Part shown: positions 1 to 3,998 of the stretch, in pieces | How positions within the stretch are numbered: the first letter of the stretch is position 1 | How the letters are laid out: every line of letters starts with the position of its first letter | Translations under genes and position numbers: made by a program | Assembly (NCBI GenBank): GCA_011390055.1 | Contig: JAABTC010000108.1 | Coordinates: 1-6,452 of the forward strand | Reading direction: 5' to 3' | DNA: 6,452 nt | Source: Burkholderiales bacterium | Lineage (GTDB): Bacteria > Pseudomonadota > Gammaproteobacteria > Burkholderiales > Burkholderiaceae_C | Notes under the pieces: generated by a model | The model's database searches: none | The model's input: the letters and a program-made list of their open reading frames with translations, nothing else | What the model was told of the DNA's origin: nothing

Positions 1-370
1 AACGCTGTTCGTGCTGGCCGATTTCGGCCAGCATCACGCGGATGTCTTCCTGTTGCTGCTCGAGCTGCTCGCGGTGGTTCTGCAGCACCTGCAGAAATGC
101 CTGCAACTGCGGCGCGGTGTCGGCCTGCGAGTCGTACATGCGCACCAGCTGCAGGATCTCCGACAGCGACAAGCCGAGACGCCGGCCGCGCAGCGTGAGC
201 TTCAAGCGCGTGCGGTCGCGCTGCGAGTAGACCCGGTTGCGCCCGGCACGCTGCGGCTCGAGCAGGCCGGTGTCCTCGTAGAACCGTATCGCGCGCGGCG
301 TGACGTCGAATTCGTCGGCCAGCTCGGCGATGGTGTAGCTGCGGCTGGCGTTCATCTCGTTAGACTGCAT
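1..370 (-). CDS. MerR-family transcriptional regulator, LiuR-like (3' end outside window)
   Basis: A DNA-binding regulator, predicted cytoplasmic dimer. About 123 residues are visible before the frame runs off the left edge. Residues 12-31 form the MerR winged helix-turn-helix (YTIAELADEF, then TPRAIRFYE), followed by the typical GLLEPQR wing and a RNRVYS segment. From about residue 88 the chain is Gln/Glu/Leu-rich (QVLQNHREQLEQQQEDI) and looks like the antiparallel dimerisation coiled coil. No effector-binding cysteines are visible, so this is not an obvious metal sensor. The wording of the HTH region resembles LiuR, a regulator of leucine/isovalerate and acyl-CoA catabolism genes; that subgroup call is from memory. 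The start at 370 gives MQSNEM; an internal ATG at 355 is equally possible, and neither has a clear Shine-Dalgarno sequence. It is divergent from a metallo-hydrolase gene and probably controls that gene and itself. Confidence 0.9.
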   Translation of the reverse strand, partial: MQSNEMNASRSYTIAELADEFDVTPRAIRFYEDTGLLEPQRAGRNRVYSQRDRTRLKLTLRGRRLGLSLSEILQLVRMYDSQADTAPQLQAFLQVLQNHREQLEQQQEDIRVMLAEIGQHEQR

Positions 371-371
371 G

Positions 372-399
372 TTGACGTTGACGTAAACGTAAATATAAG
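372..399 (+). promoter_or_regulatory. Sigma-70-type promoter for the MBL-fold hydrolase gene
   Basis: A -35 box TTGACG (372-377, 5 of 6 matches) and a -10 box TATAAG (394-399, 5 of 6) are separated by 16 bp. This is the only AT-rich spot near the gene start. Transcription would begin at about 405-407, essentially on the GTG start codon at 406, so the message may be leaderless or nearly so. The AAGG at 397-400 looks like a Shine-Dalgarno sequence for that GTG but would lie outside a transcript made from this promoter. The operator-like palindrome fills the spacer, so the promoter is likely controlled by the divergent regulator. A possible opposite -10 (TATATT, minus strand, 392-397) for the regulator overlaps it but lacks a good -35. 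Confidence 0.6.
373..392. promoter_or_regulatory. Probable MerR/LiuR-type operator with three ACGT cores
   Basis: A 20-bp imperfect palindrome (16 of 20 positions symmetric) is centred on the ACGT at 381-384. ACGT recurs at 375-378, 381-384 and 387-390, exactly 6 bp apart. It lies in the 35-bp gap between the divergent regulator and hydrolase genes, overlapping the spacer of the hydrolase promoter, which is where MerR-family proteins normally bind. ACGT-containing palindromes are, from memory, typical of LiuR-like sites. Binding by the adjacent regulator is inferred from position and symmetry. Confidence 0.7.
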
Positions 400-405
400 G
401 CCGCT

Positions 406-1461
406 GTGAACCCGAACGAGATGGAACTGAACTATGTGCTCGGCGAGGCCCTGCCCGCGCCGGGTGCCACCCTGGAAGTGGCGCCAGGCGTGCGCTGGCT
501 GCGCATGGCGCTGCCCTTCGCGCTCGACCACATCAACCTTTGGCTGCTGCGCGACCGGCAGGCTGGCGTCGAGGGTTGGACGATCGTCGACTGCGGCATC
601 AGCAACGACGCCACGCGCGCGGCCTGGGAGCAGATCTTCTCGGAGCAGCTCGAAGGGCTGCCGGTGCTGCGCGTCATCGTCACGCACATGCACCCCGACC
701 ACATCGGCCTGGCGCACTGGCTCACCGAGCGCTGGGGCTGCCGTCTGTGGATCAGCGCGACCGATTTCGGCATGGCCCGCCTGTCGAGCCAGAGCACCAC
801 CGGCTTCGGCGGTGAACGTTCGGCCGCCTTCTTTGCCAGCCACGGCCTGACGGACCCCGATGCGATGGCCAAGGTGCGCGGGCGTGCGAACTATTACGCC
901 GGCATGGTGCCGCGCGTGCCCGAGTCGTTCCGGCGCCTCACCGACGGGCTGGCGGTCGAGATCGGGGGACGCTCCTGGCGCTGCATCGTCGGCCACGGCC
1001 ATGCCCCCGAGCACATCGCGCTGCACTGCGAAGCGCTCGGCGTGCTGATCTCCGGCGACATGGTGTTGCCCCGCATCTCGACCAACGTCAGCGTCCACGA
1101 CATCGAGCCTGAAGCCGATTCGCTGGCGCTGTTCCTGGGCTCGCTGCGGCGCTTCGATGCGCTGCCGGCGGACACGCTGGTGCTGCCGTCGCACGGCCGC
1201 CCTTTCACCGGCTTGCACACCCGCACGCGCCAGCTGCACGAGCACCACGACGAGCGCCTGGCCGACGTGCGCGCGGCTTGCACGGAGCGGGCTTGCCACG
1301 CGGCGGACCTGTTGCCGGTGCTCTTCAAGCGCAAGCTCGATCTGCACCAGACCACCTTCGCGATCGGCGAATCGATCGCGCACCTGCATGCGCTGTGGCA
1401 TGCCGGCAAGCTCGAGCGTCAGGCGGGCAGCGACGGCGTGTGGCGCTTTCGCACTCTGTAG
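406..1461 (+). CDS. MBL-fold metallo-hydrolase, LACTB2-like, with C-terminal winged-helix-like domain
   Basis: A 351-residue protein, probably a cytoplasmic zinc hydrolase acting on a thioester, phosphodiester or lactone type bond; the substrate cannot be read from the sequence. All five metallo-beta-lactamase motifs are present: THMHPDH at 93-99 (ligands H94, H96, D98, H99), H199 in GHGHAPEH, D218 in SGDMVLP and H263 in PSHG. Both metal sites should therefore be intact. Residues about 280-348 match the small winged-helix-like tail of LACTB2-type proteins. The start is taken as GTG 406 because AAGG lies 5 nt upstream; ATG 421 is an alternative (see promoter). It is divergent from a LiuR-like regulator over a shared operator, suggesting a role in acyl-CoA or branched-chain amino acid breakdown, perhaps as an acyl-CoA or hydroxyacyl thioester hydrolase. 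That role is inference. A hairpin terminator follows. Confidence 0.9.
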   Translation: MNPNEMELNYVLGEALPAPGATLEVAPGVRWLRMALPFALDHINLWLLRDRQAGVEGWTIVDCGISNDATRAAWEQIFSEQLEGLPVLRVIVTHMHPDHIGLAHWLTERWGCRLWISATDFGMARLSSQSTTGFGGERSAAFFASHGLTDPDAMAKVRGRANYYAGMVPRVPESFRRLTDGLAVEIGGRSWRCIVGHGHAPEHIALHCEALGVLISGDMVLPRISTNVSVHDIEPEADSLALFLGSLRRFDALPADTLVLPSHGRPFTGLHTRTRQLHEHHDERLADVRAACTERACHAADLLPVLFKRKLDLHQTTFAIGESIAHLHALWHAGKLERQAGSDGVWRFRTL

Positions 1462-1471
1462 CCGGCAGGTT

Positions 1472-1508
1472 CCGGGTCCCGCGAGCGGTGTCGCGGGACC
1501 GGTCCTTC
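1472..1508 (+). terminator. Probable intrinsic terminator of the MBL hydrolase gene
   Basis: A perfect 10-bp GC-rich stem (GGTCCCGCGA at 1475-1484 with TCGCGGGACC at 1491-1500) encloses a 6-nt loop, and two more base pairs form below if one G is bulged. It begins about 11 nt after the stop codon. The following TCCTTCTT is only a weak T-tract, so termination may be incomplete or aided by other factors. Confidence 0.65.
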
Positions 1509-1646
1509 TTCGCTTGAGCTCTGACGCGATGACAGCGTGGGCGTCAGTGTCGCGGGCGGGGCTCGCGCGTGCGATCCCCGCTTCGGGGGTGTCGGGTCTC
1601 ATCCCGCGTCGCGTTCAAAACTCTAGACTTTCTGCGCTGACCTGGT
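1509..1646. other. Non-coding GC-rich stretch with small hairpins, no credible gene
   Basis: No reading frame here has a ribosome-binding site or recognisable protein. It holds a 7-bp inverted repeat (CTGACGC at 1521-1527 with GCGTCAG at 1541-1547) and a compact hairpin (1574-1580 with 1584-1590, 3-nt loop). The word GTGTCGCGGG at 1547-1556 repeats part of the upstream terminator (1488-1497), which may reflect a decayed duplication. From about 1615 the sequence becomes less GC-rich (TTCAAAACTCTAGACTTTCT). I see no promoter with both boxes. Confidence 0.5.
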
Positions 1647-1729
1647 CCGTTCGCCCTGAGGTATCGAAGGGCTTGTGGGGGGCTTCCTTCGATACCTCAG
1701 GACGATCGGAGTTACCTCAGCCCGAACGG
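1647..1729. repeat. REP-like intergenic palindrome
   Basis: Two perfect 15-bp arms, CTGAGGTATCGAAGG (1656-1670) and CCTTCGATACCTCAG (1686-1700), flank a 15-nt loop. Outside them, CCGTTCG (1647-1653) and CGAACGG (1723-1729) are also complementary, so the element is a larger inverted repeat. The right half carries about 20 extra bases, with ACCTCAG occurring twice (1694-1700 and 1714-1720). The words TTCGCCCTGAG and TCGAAGG resemble a repeat family scattered between genes in many Burkholderiales genomes (from memory). It lies between convergent genes and may also act as a two-way transcription stop or mRNA stabiliser, though neither side has a T-run. Confidence 0.7.
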
Positions 1730-1735
1730 GTTCTT

Positions 1736-1747
1736 GTTCAATTGAAC
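1736..1747. repeat. Perfect 12-bp palindrome downstream of the metallopeptidase gene
   Basis: GTTCAATTGAAC is identical to its reverse complement. It lies 11 bp beyond the metallopeptidase stop codon and just after the REP-like element. It is AT-rich compared with its surroundings. It could be a protein-binding site or a weak hairpin at the operon end; nothing in the sequence decides between these. Confidence 0.4.
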
Positions 1748-1758
1748 GCAAAAGAGTT

Positions 1759-2592
1759 TCAATCGAAAACCGGCAGTGCGTCGTCGCGCAGGCTGCCGCG
1801 CAGCACTTCGTAGTCGGGCACCACCGAGCGCACGACGTCCCAGAAAGCCGGGCTGTGGTTCATCTCGCGCAAGTGCGAGAGTTCGTGCGCCACCACGTAG
1901 TCGATGCTGGGCATCGCGAAGTGCACCAGGCGCCAGTTCAGGCGGATCGCGCCGTTGGCGCCGGCGCTGCCCCAGCGCGTGCTGGCCGAGCTGAGCGACA
2001 GGCGCGTCATGCGCACGCCCAGGCGTGCAGCGAAATGCGCACAGCGCTCTTCGAAGATGCGCCGCGCCTGGCGCTGCAGCCAGCTTTGCACCGCCTCGCG
2101 GATCTGGCGTGGCGTGGCGGTGTGCGGCAGACCGACGTGCAAGGTCAGGCGCGCCACGCCTGGCAACGTGTCCTCGGCGCAGCGCAGCTCGGCGCCCGTG
2201 CTGCGCGTGTCGAGCACCACGATCACAGGTTCTCCCAGGAACGGGATCGAGGTGCCGTCGCGCCATTCGACCCGTGCGGCCAGCTGGCGCCGCTGCCGCC
2301 CTTCCTGCTCCTGCAGCTTGGCCAGGACCCAGCGCGCCTTCTCCTGCAGGGCGGCCTCGACCTCGCCCAGGCCCACCCAGCGCGGTGCCGACACCACCAG
2401 GCCGTCGTCGCCGACGACGAAGCCGATGCTCTTGCGGCGCGCGCGCCGGAATTCGTAGGCCACGAGGTGGCCGTTCAGCAGGCTTTCACGGCTGGCGCGC
2501 GGATGCCGGAACGTGGTCGGCGTGGCGCCGAAGAGCTCCAGCTGGCCGGCATCGACGGCGCCGGGGGCCGCAGCCTTGGCCGACGCCCTCAC
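1759..2592 (-). CDS. YgjP-like zinc metallopeptidase (HELSH motif)
   Basis: A 277-residue protein of the YgjP/DUF45 metallopeptidase family (Pfam YgjP-like), probably soluble in the cytoplasm with no signal peptide or membrane segment. Residues about 46-75 (RRARRKSIGF, then DGLVVSAPRWV) match the family's N-terminal module. STRWGS at 204-209 and LNWRL at 218-222 are family hallmarks. The zinc site is HELSH at 236-240 with a third ligand H246 (HELSHLREMNH), followed by the conserved SPAFW. Catalytic E237 is present. The start is GTG at 2592, which overlaps the plsC stop as GTGA; there is no good Shine-Dalgarno, so it is probably translated by coupling to plsC. The first 40 residues are low-complexity and poorly conserved. 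It is the last gene of the operon. Physiological substrates of this family are not well established, so none is assigned. Confidence 0.88.
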   Translation of the reverse strand: MRASAKAAAPGAVDAGQLELFGATPTTFRHPRASRESLLNGHLVAYEFRRARRKSIGFVVGDDGLVVSAPRWVGLGEVEAALQEKARWVLAKLQEQEGRQRRQLAARVEWRDGTSIPFLGEPVIVVLDTRSTGAELRCAEDTLPGVARLTLHVGLPHTATPRQIREAVQSWLQRQARRIFEERCAHFAARLGVRMTRLSLSSASTRWGSAGANGAIRLNWRLVHFAMPSIDYVVAHELSHLREMNHSPAFWDVVRSVVPDYEVLRGSLRDDALPVFD

Positions 2593-3356
2593 GCAGTTTG
2601 CGGCGTGGCCGCCGCGGCGGGATAGGCCTCGGGGTCGAGCCGACGCATCTCGGCTTCGATCCATGCCTCGACCTCGCGCATCAGCTCTTCGGGCTGGCGG
2701 CCCTGGCTCGAAATCGGCCGCCCGATCGAAATGTCGATCACCCCGGGGCGCAGCAGAAAGCTCTTGCGCGGCCAGCAGCGCGCCGAGGTCACGGCGATCG
2801 GCACCACTGGCGCGCCGGCGGTGGTGGCCAGGCGCGTGGCGCCGGCTTTGTACACCCCCTGGGCGCCCCGCTCGGCGCGCGTGCCCTCGGGGAACATGAT
2901 CACCCAATGCCCGCGTGCCAGCAGCGCCTGGCCCTGCGCAGCCACCTTGGCCCAGGCCTCGTTGCGGCGGCTGCGGTCGATGTGGATCATGTCCAGGCTG
3001 CCAATGGCCCAGCCGAAGAACGGGATGTAGAGCAGTTCGCGCTTGAAGACATACGCCAGCGGGTGCGACATCAGCGTCGGGAAGGCAAAGGTCTCCCACG
3101 CGGACTGGTGCTTCGGGGCCAGGATCACCGGTGCCAGCGGGTCGGCGGACGGCAAGTGCTCCATCCCGTGCACGCGATGGCTCACGCCGCAGATCACGCG
3201 GGCGCCCCAGACCACCACGCGCAGCCAGGCCACGCAGATCCAGTACAGGCGGTCGCCGCGCGTGACCAACGAGGCCAGCAGCACGGTCAGCGCATACGGC
3301 ACCACCGTCACCGCCATCCAGGCGATGAACAAGGCCGAGCGCAACCGGGCGAGCAT
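2589..3356 (-). CDS. plsC: 1-acyl-sn-glycerol-3-phosphate acyltransferase (lysophospholipid acyltransferase family)
   Basis: A 255-residue inner-membrane acyltransferase that transfers a fatty acyl group to lysophosphatidic acid to form phosphatidic acid, the precursor of membrane phospholipids. An N-terminal hydrophobic segment (about 7-30) should anchor it. Acyltransferase motifs appear in order: motif I KHQSAWE (H83 and E88, an HX4E form), motif II FKRELLYIPFFGW (104-116), motif III FPEGTR (155-160) and motif IV VVPIAVT (184-190). The length is normal for the family. The start ATG 3356 gives a canonical N-terminus (MLARLRSALF) and shares one base with the gmhB stop (TGATG), implying translational coupling. 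A longer in-frame extension upstream is Arg-rich gmhB shadow and was not used. Genomes often carry several members of this family, so acceptor specificity is uncertain. Confidence 0.9.
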   Translation of the reverse strand: MLARLRSALFIAWMAVTVVPYALTVLLASLVTRGDRLYWICVAWLRVVVWGARVICGVSHRVHGMEHLPSADPLAPVILAPKHQSAWETFAFPTLMSHPLAYVFKRELLYIPFFGWAIGSLDMIHIDRSRRNEAWAKVAAQGQALLARGHWVIMFPEGTRAERGAQGVYKAGATRLATTAGAPVVPIAVTSARCWPRKSFLLRPGVIDISIGRPISSQGRQPEELMREVEAWIEAEMRRLDPEAYPAAAATPQTA

Positions 3357-3988
3357 CAGTGTCGCGGCAGCGCGCCCGGGCGCGAGCCTGCGCCGGCGAG
3401 GCCGAGGGCTTCGTCTTCGCGGCTCAACAAGAAGTCGACGAAGGCGCCCAGGTCGGCATGCAACTGCACCCCCTCGATGCCGGCGCACCAATGTGCCAGT
3501 TCATCGGCGCCGAGCCCGGCGGCGCGCCCGGTCAGCAACAGGTGCGGCTGGCAACCGGCGGCCTGCGCGGCCTGCAAGTCGCGCGCGGTGTCGCAGACCA
3601 TCGGCACATTCGCCAGTTCGCCCTCCAGGCCGTAACGCTCGGCGATCTTCAACATCAGGCCGGGCGAGGGCTTGCGGCAATCGCAGCCCGCCTCGGGCGT
3701 GTGGGGGCAGAAGAACACCGCATCGATGCGGCCGCCGTTCTCGGCCAGCGCCTGCATCATGCGGCGGTGCACCGCGTTCAGCGCGCCCATGTCGACCAGG
3801 CCGCGGCCGATGCCTGCCTGGTTGGTGGCGACCACCGCGTGCCAGCCGGCATGGTTCAGACGCGCCACCGCTTCGAGCGCCCCGGGAACGGGTTGCCACT
3901 CCTCGGGCGCCTTCACGTGGTCTTCGCGGTACACGTTCAACACCCCGTCACGGCCGAGGATCACGAGCTTGGGGTGCAGCGGGCCCAT
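3356..3988 (-). CDS. gmhB: D,D-heptose 1,7-bisphosphate 7-phosphatase (GmhB-type HAD protein) lacking the nucleophile Asp
   Basis: A 210-residue cytoplasmic HAD-superfamily protein. GmhB removes the 7-phosphate of D-glycero-D-manno-heptose 1,7-bisphosphate during synthesis of ADP-heptose for the LPS core. Visible features are motif I LGRDGVLN (11-18), motif II ATNQAGIGRG (T55), a zinc loop with C94, H96, C102 and C104 (CPH, then CDCRKP), motif III K106, and motif IV VCDTARD (D133, D137). In GmhB motif I normally reads DRDG and the first Asp attacks the phosphate; here that residue is Gly12 (codon GGC). The acid/base Asp14 is kept. Motif IV normally has GD; here it is CD. About 20 residues after 188 are an unconserved tail. 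The start is ATG 3988, 10 bp after the glyS stop. The family call is secure, but activity is doubtful unless another mechanism applies. Confidence 0.85.
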   Translation of the reverse strand: MGPLHPKLVILGRDGVLNVYREDHVKAPEEWQPVPGALEAVARLNHAGWHAVVATNQAGIGRGLVDMGALNAVHRRMMQALAENGGRIDAVFFCPHTPEAGCDCRKPSPGLMLKIAERYGLEGELANVPMVCDTARDLQAAQAAGCQPHLLLTGRAAGLGADELAHWCAGIEGVQLHADLGAFVDFLLSREDEALGLAGAGSRPGALPRH

Positions 3989-3998
3989 GGCGTGGCGA

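Noticed and set aside
12..33. Inverted repeat with perfect 10-bp arms and a 2-nt centre inside the regulator gene
   Set aside because: It falls on ordinary coil-region codons (LAEIGQ) in GC-rich DNA. The 2-nt centre makes a poor hairpin, and nothing links it to regulation.
352..1602. A 416-codon minus-strand frame opposite the MBL hydrolase gene
   Set aside because: Its composition is shadow-like (Arg/Ala/Gln/His-rich), while the plus strand encodes a protein with every MBL motif in order.
1462..1758. Possible small RNA or small gene in the intergenic region
   Set aside because: Hairpins are present, but there is no promoter with both boxes, no T-tract bounding a transcript, and no frame with a ribosome-binding site.
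1759..3099. Apparent long frame that would fuse extra N-terminal sequence to the metallopeptidase
   Set aside because: The upstream half is an out-of-frame reading of plsC. The family-like part starts just after the GTG that overlaps the plsC stop.
2025..3635. A 536-codon plus-strand frame opposite the metallopeptidase, plsC and gmhB genes
   Set aside because: It is Arg/Pro/Ala-rich low-complexity translation with no domain, opposite three recognised genes.
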